Part shown: piece by piece, positions 1 to 7,994 of the stretch
Layout: every line of letters starts with the position of its first letter
Numbering within the stretch: the first letter of the stretch is position 1
Source: G020354645 sp050053515
Lineage (GTDB): Bacteria; Desulfobacterota; Desulfobacteria; Desulfobacterales; G020354645
Direction: 5' to 3'
DNA length: 14,322 nucleotides
Assembly: GCA_050053515.1 (NCBI GenBank)
Contig: JASFTQ010000091.1
Location: forward strand, 1 to 14,322
The notes under the pieces: model-generated
What the model was told of the DNA's origin: nothing
The model's database searches: none
The model's input: the letters and a program-made list of their open reading frames with translations, nothing else
Translations under genes and position numbers: made by a program

Positions 1-85
1 TGTCAGGCTTGGCAGGCAACAACCCGGCACCTTGTCGTGAAAAAAACACCCCGACCCCTCACTTAAATAGATACTGATTCCCATG

Positions 86-113
86 CTCCAATATTCCAAC
101 ACTCCACCACTCC
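86..113. repeat. Short degenerate tandem repeat
   Basis: A run of imperfect units of about 8-9 bases built on TCCAACAC / TCCACCAC lies upstream of gltA. It has no stem or reading frame of its own. Nothing else in bases 1-130 could be assigned: there is no convincing ORF, and the upstream gene, if any, ends outside the window. Confidence 0.4.
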
Positions 114-186
114 TGCTTCTTATGTGACAACCTCTATTTTGCATTTAAATTGTTCGTCACTTTCAAAATCGTTTTGGACACCACCC

Positions 187-215
187 TTGACCAATGGGAT
201 AAAGTGGGGCATATT
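187..215 (+). promoter_or_regulatory. Possible sigma70-like promoter for gltA
   Basis: TTGACC (187-192) is followed after 17 bases by CATATT (210-215), which matches the -10 consensus at four of six positions. A transcript starting near 222 would have a leader of about 57 bases before the ATG at 279. This is weak, pattern-only evidence. It also argues against translation starting at 150, which would lie upstream of this promoter. Confidence 0.3.
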
Positions 216-278
216 ACCCCAATTTGTTGTAACCCAAATGAAGAATTTCATCTTAATTTTGCATCGAGAGGACAACCT

Positions 279-1559
279 ATGCCGGATTTTGTAAAATTAA
301 CATACGGAGACAAATCCTATGATTTACCGGTGGTGGTGGGCTCGGAAGGGGAGAAAGCCATCGATATTTCCAAGCTGCGCCAGGAAACCGGGTTTATCAC
401 CCTTGATCCCGGTTATGCCAACACGGGCAGTTGTAAAAGCAACATCACCTTCATGGACGGCGAAAAGGGCGTTTTGCGCTATCGCGGGATTCCGGTTGAA
501 CAGCTCGCAGAGCACTCAACCTTTATAGAAACCGCGTATCTGTTGATTAACGGGGAATTGCCCACCCAAAAGCAACTGAATCAATTTTCGGTGTTGTTAA
601 ACGATCATTCCCTGGTGCATGAGGACATGCAGCTTTTTTATCAAAATTTTCCCCGGGCTTCTCACCCCATGGGAATTTTATCCTCAATGGTCAATGCCTT
701 GCGAAGTTTTTACCCGGAGCTGCAGACCCTGGAAGAGGAAATCAACATTACCGTTACGCGTTTGATTTCAAAGGTCCGAACCATGGCCGCCATGTCGTAC
801 AAAATTGCCAGAGGCCATAAGGTGGTTTACCCGCGACCGGATCTGATGTACTGTGCAAATTTTTTAAATATGATGTTTGATTCACCGGTGAGGCCTTATG
901 TAATCGATAAGGATGTCATAAGGGCATTGGAAGTTTTCTGGATTCTGCATGCCGATCATGAACAAAATTGCTCCACCTCAGCCGTAAGGCTCGTGAGCAG
1001 TGCCCGGGTTAATCTTTATGCGGCCATTTCAGCCGGCATCGCAGCCCTTTGGGGTCCCTTGCACGGCGGGGCCAATCAGGCGGTCATCGAAATGCTTACG
1101 GATATTGCCGCAACAGGCGGTAAAATCAAGCCCTTTATCGAGAGGGCTAAAAATAAAAAGGATTCTTTCCGCTTGATGGGCTTCGGTCACCGGGTCTATA
1201 AAACCTACGATCCGCGCGCCAAAATAATGAAAAAGATGTGTGATAGGCTTTTAGCCAAGCTGGATATCCAAGATCCCTTGCTTGATTTGGCCAAGGAACT
1301 GGAGGCGGCGGCATTAAAGGAAGATTATTTTGTCGAACACCATCTTTATCCAAACGTGGATTTTTACAGCGGCATTGTATTAAGAGCCATCGGCATCCCC
1401 ACCAATATGTTTACGGTGATGTTTGCCATCGGCAGACTGCCGGGATGGATCGCCCAGTGGAAGGAGAGCATCGATGACCCCCATTGGAGGTTGGGTCGCC
1501 CGCGCCAATTATACACCGGACCGTTGGAGAGGGAGTATGTACCCCTTAGCCACCGCTAG
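279..1559 (+). CDS. gltA: Citrate synthase, type II (GltA-like)
   Basis: Condenses acetyl-CoA and oxaloacetate to citrate in the cytoplasm, the entry step of the TCA cycle. The protein is 426 residues, the usual length for hexameric type II enzymes. The catalytic triad is visible: His262 in GPLHGGAN, His304 in GFGHRVYKTYDPRA and Asp361 in NVDFYSG. The HADHEQNCSTS block (224-234) and the C-terminal RPRQLYTGPLEREYVP block are also typical. The frame is open back to 150, but the extra 43 codons do not resemble citrate synthase. ATG 279 has a GAGAGG ribosome site at 267-272, so I chose it. The stop codon directly abuts a palindromic repeat. The next gene, fhs, is convergent, so gltA appears monocistronic here. 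A methylcitrate synthase is the main alternative, but no prp genes are adjacent. Confidence 0.93.
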   Translation: MPDFVKLTYGDKSYDLPVVVGSEGEKAIDISKLRQETGFITLDPGYANTGSCKSNITFMDGEKGVLRYRGIPVEQLAEHSTFIETAYLLINGELPTQKQLNQFSVLLNDHSLVHEDMQLFYQNFPRASHPMGILSSMVNALRSFYPELQTLEEEINITVTRLISKVRTMAAMSYKIARGHKVVYPRPDLMYCANFLNMMFDSPVRPYVIDKDVIRALEVFWILHADHEQNCSTSAVRLVSSARVNLYAAISAGIAALWGPLHGGANQAVIEMLTDIAATGGKIKPFIERAKNKKDSFRLMGFGHRVYKTYDPRAKIMKKMCDRLLAKLDIQDPLLDLAKELEAAALKEDYFVEHHLYPNVDFYSGIVLRAIGIPTNMFTVMFAIGRLPGWIAQWKESIDDPHWRLGRPRQLYTGPLEREYVPLSHR

Positions 1560-1700
1560 AAGTGGTCTCAAAGCCCCATCTTAGGCTCAATAGCTGCGTT
1601 GTCCCGCGGATTCAAATGCTCACGTACCGGCGTGTACGCTCCGCTTTGGATCCGCGGGACGCCTTGCTCTTGAACCTAGCCTGGGGCTTTGAAACCACTT
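1560..1700. repeat. 141-bp imperfect palindromic element abutting the gltA stop
   Basis: The outer arms of 19 bases (1560-1578 and 1682-1700) are inverted copies with one mismatch, starting AAGTGGT and ending ACCACTT. A second perfect 10-bp pair, GTCCCGCGGA / TCCGCGGGAC (1601-1610, 1651-1660), lies inside, and CGTAC / GTACG (1623-1627, 1634-1638) sits at the centre. Most of the element can therefore fold into one long interrupted hairpin. It has no coding potential and no transposase. It resembles dispersed MITE- or REP-like repeats of anaerobic deltaproteobacteria, and it may act as a 3' end stabiliser or terminator for gltA. The copy number in the genome cannot be judged from one window. 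Confidence 0.75.
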
Positions 1701-1827
1701 CTAAATATATTAAAGATTTCTTGCAGTTTCTGCTTTTTGAGCCTTTCAAAACCTTTGAATTTTCCGTTGACTATTTTGTAAAGTTTTAGGCCTGATTAAT
1801 TCGTAAAAGGTTACAGAATCGATTATT

Positions 1828-1920
1828 GTCATTCCGGCGAAAGCCGGAATCCAGGTTTTTTGGAAGTTTCTGGATTCCGGTGCCTGCCCCGGACACCGAT
1901 CCGGGGTCCGCCGGAGTGAC
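1828..1920. repeat. 93-bp palindromic element of the ATTCCGGCGAAAGCCGGAAT type
   Basis: The outer arms GTCATTCCGGCG (1828-1839) and CGCCGGAGTGAC (1909-1920) are inverted with one mismatch. Inside, 1831-1850 forms a perfect 8-bp stem with a GAAA tetraloop, and CCCCGGA / TCCGGGG (1887-1893, 1900-1906) forms another stem. The first hairpin belongs to a widespread style of bacterial intergenic repeat (ATTCC-GAAA-GGAAT, as in Neisseria and many proteobacteria). There is no coding capacity, and the function is unknown. Confidence 0.75.
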
Positions 1921-1960
1921 GGAAGTGGGGCTTCTAGGGAAACAATCAAGCACTCTCCGC

Positions 1961-2007
1961 AAAATTTGTGAAACTCGGGCGGGTGTCCTCAAATAGTCAC
2001 AAATTTT
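1961..2007. repeat. Inverted repeat with 11-bp perfect arms
   Basis: AAAATTTGTGA (1961-1971) and TCACAAATTTT (1997-2007) are perfect inverted copies around a 25-base spacer containing ACTCGGGCGGGTG. The low-GC arms and GC-rich spacer differ from the two preceding elements, suggesting a third repeat type in the same gap. There is no T-run, so it is not a typical intrinsic terminator. The rest of 2008-2110 holds nothing I can name. Confidence 0.55.
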
Positions 2008-2122
2008 AGGTCGCGCTTCACCAAGAAATTTTTCACAAAAATGATCAAATTATTGGCCACGGACGACAGGCCACCCACCACGGACATCGAGCACTGTCGC
2101 TCTATCAGCCCATAAAAAAATA

Positions 2123-2155
2123 AGGGCCCGAGAATGTGCTCGAGCCCTGTTTTTT
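2123..2155. terminator. Bidirectional intrinsic terminator between gltA and fhs
   Basis: AGGGCCCGAG (2123-2132) and CTCGAGCCCT (2139-2148) form a 10-bp stem with one internal mismatch around a 6-base loop. Six T follow on the plus strand (2150-2155), and an A-run at 2114-2120 gives a U-run on the minus strand. It lies 22 bases beyond the fhs stop and should end fhs transcripts. It may also stop read-through from gltA. Confidence 0.85.
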
Positions 2156-2176
2156 AAAAGTTATGAAAAGTGTCGT

Positions 2177-3940
2177 TTAGAACAGACCGGATACTTTGCC
2201 GGTTTCGACATCGACATCCACACGCCTGAAGGCCGGGTCGGAACCCGTTCCGGGCATCAGGCTGATGGTTCCGGCACAGGGGCACAGAAATTTGGCGCCG
2301 GAATAGATCAGGACGTCGCGGATGGGCAGGGTCCAGCCCTTGGGGACGCCCTTGAGGGTCGGATCATGGGTCAGACTCAGGTGGGTCTTGACCATCATGG
2401 TGGCGTAATCATCGTATTTCGAATCTTTTTCCAGCATTTTGGCCTTGGTCTCGGCATCCGGTGTCCAGGATACGCCGTCTGCGCCGTAGACCGTTTTTGC
2501 GATGATTTCAACCCGGTCACGCAGTTTCATTTCCAGCGGATAGAGGAATTCGAAGTTGGATTCATCATTGCAGGCCTCGATGACGGCATCGGCGAACTCC
2601 AGAGCCCCGTCACCGCCCTTTTCCCAGTGCTTGGACTCGGCACAGCGCGCCCCGGCGGCTTCGGCCGCTTTTCTGACGATGGCGCACTCGGCATCCGTAT
2701 CGGTATAGAAGCGGTTGATGCAGACCACCGGGTTGATCCCGGATTTGCGAATGGTATTGATGTGATGGACCATATTCTCACAACCCTTTTCCACCAGCTC
2801 CAGATTTTCTTTGGTATACTCTTCCGGCAGGGCAATACCGGGTACCACTTTGGGTCCTCCGCCGTGCATCTTGAGGGCCCGGATAGTGGAGGTTAATACG
2901 GAGACATGGGGTTTCAAACCACTGAAACGGCATTTGACGTTCCAAAATTTTTCAAAGCCGATGTCGGCTGCAAATCCGCTTTCAGTCACGTGGTAGTCAA
3001 ATATTTTGAGCCCTACGCGGTCGGCAATAATGGAAGACTGACCCACGGCAATGTTTGCAAAGGGTCCGGCGTGCACCATGCAGGGGTTGTATTCGGCAGT
3101 GCACATCAGCGTCGGATTGATGGTGTTGCGCATAAACGCCGTCATGGCGTTGCCGACTTCCAGGTCGCCGGTGGTCACGGGTTTGGCGCTTTTGTCGAAT
3201 GCGACCGTAATATCGTTGAGGCGGCTTTTCAAATCCGCCAGATCCCGAATCACGGCCAAAATCGCCATGCACTCGGATCCAACAGCAATACCGAACCTGG
3301 ATTGCATGGTGAATCCGTCCATGCGGCCGCCGAGTCCAATGACAATGTTTCTCAGGGCCTGGGCACAAAAATCCATGATCCAGCCCATTTCCACCCGGGT
3401 CGGATCGATGTTCAGGCGCGGCATGCGACTCAGTCGCTGCAATTGCTCGTCGTTATAATTGCGTTCATGCTGCATGCGGGAGGTTAAGGCCACCATCGCC
3501 AGGTTGTGGGCATTCATGATGTCATTGATATCGCCGGTCAATCCCAGGGAAAATTCGGTCATGGGGATCAGCAGGGAATTCCCGCCACCGGCAGCGGTAC
3601 CCTTGACGTTCATGGTTGGGCCGCCCGAGGGTTGCCTGAGGGCGCCGCCGACATTCACACCGCGCTTGCCCATGCCTTCCATCAGGCCGCATGAGGTCGT
3701 GCTTTTGCCTTCACCCAAAGGAGTCGGGGTAATGGCGGTCACTTCAATGTACTTGCCATCGGGTTTGTCTTTGAGGCGATTAATAATTTTGAGAAAGTCG
3801 AGTTTGGCCAGCCTGCCCACCGGCAGAATTTCATCTTTTTCCAAACCGAGTTTGTCCCCCCATTCTTCCGGCGTGGGCATGTTTTTCTCTGCCGCTTCTG
3901 AAATTTGCCAGTCGGCCATTTCTACTGCATTGTAAGCCAT
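2177..3940 (-). CDS. fhs: Formate-tetrahydrofolate ligase (FTHFS)
   Basis: Makes 10-formyl-tetrahydrofolate from formate, THF and ATP: the formate-activating step of the Wood-Ljungdahl methyl branch and a source of one-carbon units for biosynthesis. It is cytoplasmic. The nucleotide loop TPTPLGEGKSTT is at residues 71-82, ALRQPSGGPT begins at 100, the glycine-rich GTAAGGG is at 114-120 and FSLGLTGD is at 130-137. At 587 residues it is longer than the roughly 555-560 typical of the family, partly through an N-terminal extension. The block after ALRQPS (GGPTMNVKG) differs from the common LGPVFGIKG form, suggesting a divergent subfamily. The ATG at 3940 has a strong AAAGGAGG site at 3950-3957, nine bases away. 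It is a single gene followed by a terminator. Direction, acetyl-CoA synthesis or oxidation, cannot be read from the sequence. Confidence 0.95.
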   Translation of the reverse strand: MAYNAVEMADWQISEAAEKNMPTPEEWGDKLGLEKDEILPVGRLAKLDFLKIINRLKDKPDGKYIEVTAITPTPLGEGKSTTSCGLMEGMGKRGVNVGGALRQPSGGPTMNVKGTAAGGGNSLLIPMTEFSLGLTGDINDIMNAHNLAMVALTSRMQHERNYNDEQLQRLSRMPRLNIDPTRVEMGWIMDFCAQALRNIVIGLGGRMDGFTMQSRFGIAVGSECMAILAVIRDLADLKSRLNDITVAFDKSAKPVTTGDLEVGNAMTAFMRNTINPTLMCTAEYNPCMVHAGPFANIAVGQSSIIADRVGLKIFDYHVTESGFAADIGFEKFWNVKCRFSGLKPHVSVLTSTIRALKMHGGGPKVVPGIALPEEYTKENLELVEKGCENMVHHINTIRKSGINPVVCINRFYTDTDAECAIVRKAAEAAGARCAESKHWEKGGDGALEFADAVIEACNDESNFEFLYPLEMKLRDRVEIIAKTVYGADGVSWTPDAETKAKMLEKDSKYDDYATMMVKTHLSLTHDPTLKGVPKGWTLPIRDVLIYSGAKFLCPCAGTISLMPGTGSDPAFRRVDVDVETGKVSGLF

Positions 3941-3980
3941 TGATTCAATCCTCCTTTACATTAAAGTTTACGACTCAAAA

Positions 3981-3999
3981 CCAGGTCACATCCACCTGG
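3981..3999 (-). promoter_or_regulatory. Small hairpin in the fhs leader
   Basis: CCAGGT (3981-3986) and ACCTGG (3994-3999) form a perfect 6-bp stem with a 7-base loop, about 40 bases upstream of the fhs start codon in the presumed 5' UTR. The AT-rich DNA at about 4010-4090 is the likely promoter region, but I could not settle on clear -35/-10 boxes. No recognised riboswitch (for example a THF type) is evident. Confidence 0.35.
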
Positions 4000-4120
4000 C
4001 CCCTCGCTAAATAATGATAAAATTTTAAATATTTCAATAACTTAAGATTTAGTTCTATGAAATAAAATACGGTTTCATATCACGTCATCTTACTTTTGGC
4101 AAGAAAATATGTTCGTGTTT

Positions 4121-4214
4121 AACAGGCTGTTGCTCAAATCATTTTGCGAAGTCACTAAAACTTTTTAGTCTATCAAGAAGGACTTCGACAAAGCCAGGGG
4201 GGCAACAGCCCGTT
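4121..4214. repeat. 94-bp palindromic element after the ABC operon
   Basis: The outer arms AACAGGCTGTTGC (4121-4133) and GCAACAGCCCGTT (4202-4214) are inverted with one mismatch. CGAAGTC (4147-4153) and GACTTCG (4181-4187) form a second perfect pair inside. The element begins four bases beyond the stop of the minus-strand ABC gene and separates it from fhs. It could act as a 3' hairpin for the ABC transcript. No ORF and no transposase are present. Confidence 0.65.
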
Positions 4215-4218
4215 AAAT

Positions 4219-6195
4219 TTAGACCTGGTTGAGTTGATAATAGAATCCTTTCTTAGACATGAGCTCATCATGTTTACCGCTTTCGATGATCCTGCCACGA
4301 TTGAGCACGATGATTCTGTCGGCCTTGCGCACGGTGGAAAGCCGATGGGCAATAACAAAGGCGGTTCGCTTTTCCATAAGCTTTTCGAGTGCATCCTGTA
4401 TCTGAATTTCGGTTTGGGAATCGATATAGGAGGTGGCCTCATCAAAAAGAATAACCTGTGGGTTGCGGGCAAAAGCCCTTGCGATTGAAATAAGCTGACG
4501 TTCACCGCTTGAGATGGAGGTGCCTCCCTCGGACAGGACGGTTTCCGGTCCTTGCGGCAGTTTATCGGTGAGGGTTTTGCAATTCGATGATTTCAATATA
4601 TTCTCCATTTCCTGGACGGGTATATCACCGATTCCCCTGAAAATGTTTTGCCGGATGCTTTCGGAAAACAAAAAGGGTTCCTGCATGACCAGGGCCATTT
4701 TGGCTCTAAAGGACGCGGGGGGGAAGTCTTTTATATTTCTCCCGTTGATGAGCACACGGCCTCGTGTTGGATCGTAAAATCGCATGATAAGATTGACAAG
4801 GGATGTCTTGCCTGCGCCCGTTGGTCCCACGACGGCAACCGTTTCACCGGCCGAAACTTCTAATGTGATCCCTTCCAGCACCATTTCACCGGCGATATAG
4901 CTGAAAGAAACATCTTCAAAGGATATCTGCGTTATTTTTTGTAAGTCATTCGTGGTGTGATCCGAGAAGGGGATGCATTGCGTGAGGCTATCCTCACTGT
5001 CCAGGATGATAAACAACCTTTCGGCCGAGGCCATTGCATTTTGGAGGATATTATACTTTTCCGCCAGATCTCTGATCGGTCTGAAAAACATTCGCATGTA
5101 CTGAATGAAAGCGACTAAAGCACCAAGACTTAAGACTCCCGCCAGAATACGGCTGCCGCCGTATATGATCACCAACGCGAGGACAAACACGCCCAGCACC
5201 TCTATCAGCGGTAAAAAGATTCCCAGAATCCGTATTTGCTTCATCCCGGCCAAATAGTTTTCATGATTCAGCTTTTCAAATTCAAGGTAATTTTGCCGTT
5301 CATTACGAAACAACTGAACAATTTTTATGCCGCTGATGGTTTCCGAAAAACGGGTATTTATTTCAGCGATTTTTATGCGCAGTAATCTGAATACCTCTCT
5401 GGCCCGCTTTGCGAAAATGTTGGTTGCATACAATACCAATGGTAAAACCGTGAAGCAAAGCACTGCCAACTTCCAATTAAGGCTTACAAGGACGGCGGCA
5501 ATACCGATAAGCAAAAAAAGATCTTTAAAAATAAATGCAATGACCGAGGTGAACAGTTCGTGCATATTTTGGACATCATTGGTGGCCCGTGTAACGAGCC
5601 GGCCTACCGGATTGTGCGTGAAGAATTCTATCGACAGTGTTTGAATATGTTGGAATAAGTTCATCCGCAAATCATGCATCACGACGTGCCCGGTGTATTC
5701 CATGATGACCCTCTGGATAAAATTGAGCACGAAATGCATGAGAACGATCATCACAAATATGGCCGCGATTACGGAAAGACCGTTGAAATCCCGCTGACGC
5801 AATACCATCAGATCCTCTTTGGCCAGTTGCGAAAGCGATTCATAAGGAATTCGGGCAATTTCACCCTGAACCTCAAACAGCTGATCATATTTTATTACAA
5901 TCTGCCGGGTTTCAGGTGCGCTAAGATCAATCTGGATGTACCGGACGCCTACTGTGTTATCATGCGCCGTATCATTTAAAGCCGGTTCAATCTGTGGCAC
6001 AATGTAGCGGTCGATGGCTGTTTTGGTTATAAAGGGCAGGGAAAGATCAAGAAATGTAATGGCGACGACCAGAAGGATCGACCATGAGATCAGGTTTTTA
6101 TAGGGACGGACAAAGGGATAGAGCCTTTTGAGCAGTTTTGCATCGTAGGCTTTTCCGAGCTTTTTTTCTTCAAAATATCCAAAATCAGATCGCAT
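4219..6195 (-). CDS. ABC exporter half, subunit 2 (YheH/BmrD-like) with large periplasmic insert
   Basis: A half-transporter: an N-terminal type IV exporter membrane domain fused to an ATPase domain in the inner membrane. From ATG 6195 it is 658 residues. A block of about 75 mostly hydrophilic residues (about 64-138) sits between the first two membrane helices and should face the periplasm; Bacillus BmrD (YheH) has a comparable extracellular domain and a similar length. ATPase motifs: Walker A GPTGAGKT (457-464), Q-loop Gln505, signature ISSGER instead of LSGGQ (561-566), Walker B VILFDE with catalytic Glu586, and His617. The frame is open to 6237, but ATG 6195 has an AAGAGG site in front and overlaps the upstream stop by only 11 bases, typical of coupled translation. 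The partner is the gene ending at 6185. The substrate (drug, lipid or peptide) is unknown. Confidence 0.9.
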   Translation of the reverse strand: MRSDFGYFEEKKLGKAYDAKLLKRLYPFVRPYKNLISWSILLVVAITFLDLSLPFITKTAIDRYIVPQIEPALNDTAHDNTVGVRYIQIDLSAPETRQIVIKYDQLFEVQGEIARIPYESLSQLAKEDLMVLRQRDFNGLSVIAAIFVMIVLMHFVLNFIQRVIMEYTGHVVMHDLRMNLFQHIQTLSIEFFTHNPVGRLVTRATNDVQNMHELFTSVIAFIFKDLFLLIGIAAVLVSLNWKLAVLCFTVLPLVLYATNIFAKRAREVFRLLRIKIAEINTRFSETISGIKIVQLFRNERQNYLEFEKLNHENYLAGMKQIRILGIFLPLIEVLGVFVLALVIIYGGSRILAGVLSLGALVAFIQYMRMFFRPIRDLAEKYNILQNAMASAERLFIILDSEDSLTQCIPFSDHTTNDLQKITQISFEDVSFSYIAGEMVLEGITLEVSAGETVAVVGPTGAGKTSLVNLIMRFYDPTRGRVLINGRNIKDFPPASFRAKMALVMQEPFLFSESIRQNIFRGIGDIPVQEMENILKSSNCKTLTDKLPQGPETVLSEGGTSISSGERQLISIARAFARNPQVILFDEATSYIDSQTEIQIQDALEKLMEKRTAFVIAHRLSTVRKADRIIVLNRGRIIESGKHDELMSKKGFYYQLNQV

Positions 6196-7942
6196 CAAGG
6201 TCCTCTTCAAATTCTTGCAGGCGAAACGTTTTTGCATAGTAATTATCTGACGCCAACAACCTATCGTGGGTGCCGGATTCCAATATCTTCCCGTTTTTCA
6301 GGGTGATGATCTCATCTGCGAACCGGACCGCCGATAACCGATGGGATACGACAATGATGGTTCTTGAACCTGCCATAGATCGGATGGCGTCAATGATGAT
6401 GGCTCCGGTTTCCAAATCCACCTGACTGATGGGATCATCAAGGATCAAAACGGGGGTGGATATCAGCATGGTGCGCGCCAGGGCAACCCGCTGTTTCTGT
6501 CCTCCCGAGAGGACAACCCCTTTTTCACCGACAATGGTATCGAACTTTTCCGGGAGGGTTTGGATGGTATCATAGACAGAGGCGTCAGCGGTCGCTTTGA
6601 CGAGTTCCAGCTCCCCGATATTTTGATTTCCCAGGGTGATGTTTTGCCGGATGGTCCCCGCAAATATAAAGGGTTCTTGCGATAGAAAAGATATCTGGGC
6701 TCTGAGACGGCTGATTTTAAGGTGGCGGATATCTTTGCCATCCAACAGAATGCGACCCTGGCTTGCATCATAAAGCCTCGGAATAAGATTCAACAGGGTA
6801 GTTTTGCCGCTTCCGGGGGGTCCCACGATTCCCAGGATTCTGCCCGGTGCAAGATGAAAATTTATGTCGGAAAGCACCGGCAAAGAGGTCGCTCTTTCCG
6901 ATTGCCGATATGCAAAGGCCACTTCTTCAAATGCAATTTCTCCTTTGGACCGATCGATGAACCGTGCTGCGGGGGACTCAATGATTTCCGGCTGTGTCTG
7001 TAAAATTTTATTGAGCCTGTCGAGCGAAGCTTTGCCGCGTTGAATCAGATTTGTCACCCACCCCAGGGCCATCATCGGCCAGGTTAGAAGTCCGAGATAA
7101 CTGATGAAAGCCACAAAGTCACCGGGGGTGATAACCAGTTTGATGGCCTGACGCCCGCCGAGATAAATAACAATCGCCAAACTCAGATTGGTCAATAGAA
7201 GCATCATGGGGAAAAATGTCCCGGTAATCTTGACCAGACGGATGTTCTTATCGATGTAGCGTTTTGATATTTTTTCGACGCTCCCGGCTTCCTCGTTTTC
7301 CCAGCTGTAGGCTTTAATGAGGCGGATACCGGCGAATCGTTCCCGCACGGCTTCGGTTAAATCTGAAAAGGCCTCCTGGACATCCCGGTAACGCCGGTGC
7401 ATTTTTTTGCTGAAAAACTTGGTGCCAACAACAATGACCGGCATCGGAATAAGGACGAACAAGGTCAAGGTTATATTAATGTAGGCCATAAAAACGATTG
7501 CAGCCGCCCCGAGAACAACGGCGTCGTTCAATGCGACCAATCCCATGCCGGTTGCCATTCTCACCTGCTGGATATCATTGGTGGCATGGGCCATGAGATC
7601 ACCGGTTTTGGTTTGATCGAAATAGGCCGCTGAGAGGGTCTGGATGTGGCTGAAAAGAAGGTTGCGCAGCCCTTCTTCCACACGACGCGATGTTCCAAGC
7701 AGACAATGGCGCCAGATATAGCGAAAGAGCCCGATCAGCAGGCCTATAACCGCTAGATACATGGCATAGATCAATAAACCGGTTCCGTTGACCTGCAACG
7801 TTGTTAAATCATCGACGGCCCATTTTATGACCCTGGGGATAAAAAGCTGCAGAACATCGACGATAATTAAACTGACCAGGCCGATGCCTATGAGCCAGCG
7901 GTTTTCGATAAAATACGGTTTTATCAAGGAAGTAGATTTCAT
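6185..7942 (-). CDS. ABC exporter half, subunit 1 (YheI/BmrC/MdlA-like)
   Basis: First gene of a two-gene operon; 585 residues with a membrane domain over about 1-310 and an ATPase domain from about 335. Motifs: Walker A GPPGSGKT (374-381), Q-loop Gln422, canonical signature LSGGQKQR (478-485), Walker B VLILDDP in which Asp503 replaces the usual catalytic glutamate, and His534. This is the pattern of heterodimeric exporters: a canonical signature but a degenerate catalytic carboxylate, while the partner gene has the reverse. The dimer would thus have one active and one degenerate ATP site. A TAA lies directly before the ATG at 7942, so no longer start is possible; no strong ribosome site is visible. 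The export substrate cannot be inferred. Confidence 0.92.
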   Translation of the reverse strand: MKSTSLIKPYFIENRWLIGIGLVSLIIVDVLQLFIPRVIKWAVDDLTTLQVNGTGLLIYAMYLAVIGLLIGLFRYIWRHCLLGTSRRVEEGLRNLLFSHIQTLSAAYFDQTKTGDLMAHATNDIQQVRMATGMGLVALNDAVVLGAAAIVFMAYINITLTLFVLIPMPVIVVGTKFFSKKMHRRYRDVQEAFSDLTEAVRERFAGIRLIKAYSWENEEAGSVEKISKRYIDKNIRLVKITGTFFPMMLLLTNLSLAIVIYLGGRQAIKLVITPGDFVAFISYLGLLTWPMMALGWVTNLIQRGKASLDRLNKILQTQPEIIESPAARFIDRSKGEIAFEEVAFAYRQSERATSLPVLSDINFHLAPGRILGIVGPPGSGKTTLLNLIPRLYDASQGRILLDGKDIRHLKISRLRAQISFLSQEPFIFAGTIRQNITLGNQNIGELELVKATADASVYDTIQTLPEKFDTIVGEKGVVLSGGQKQRVALARTMLISTPVLILDDPISQVDLETGAIIIDAIRSMAGSRTIIVVSHRLSAVRFADEIITLKNGKILESGTHDRLLASDNYYAKTFRLQEFEEDLDAI

Positions 7943-7994
7943 TTATTCAAGAGCGTTGGAGTTATATGAGAAGTCGCGGTATTTAGGATGCCTG

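Noticed and set aside
150..278. N-terminal extension of citrate synthase
   Set aside because: The 43 residues do not resemble the family, and the GAGAGG site fits ATG 279.
1562..1789. 75-residue open frame after gltA
   Set aside because: It lies mostly inside the palindromic element; there is no ribosome site and no protein-like pattern.
1560..2110. CRISPR array
   Set aside because: The repeats are three different palindromes; there is no direct repeat with regular spacers and there are no cas genes.
2366..3935. Long plus-strand open frames opposite fhs
   Set aside because: They are antisense shadows of a clearly identified gene with GC-biased codon positions.
6196..6237. Longer start for ABC subunit 2
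   Set aside because: It would overlap the upstream gene by 53 bases; ATG 6195 has a ribosome site and an 11-base overlap.
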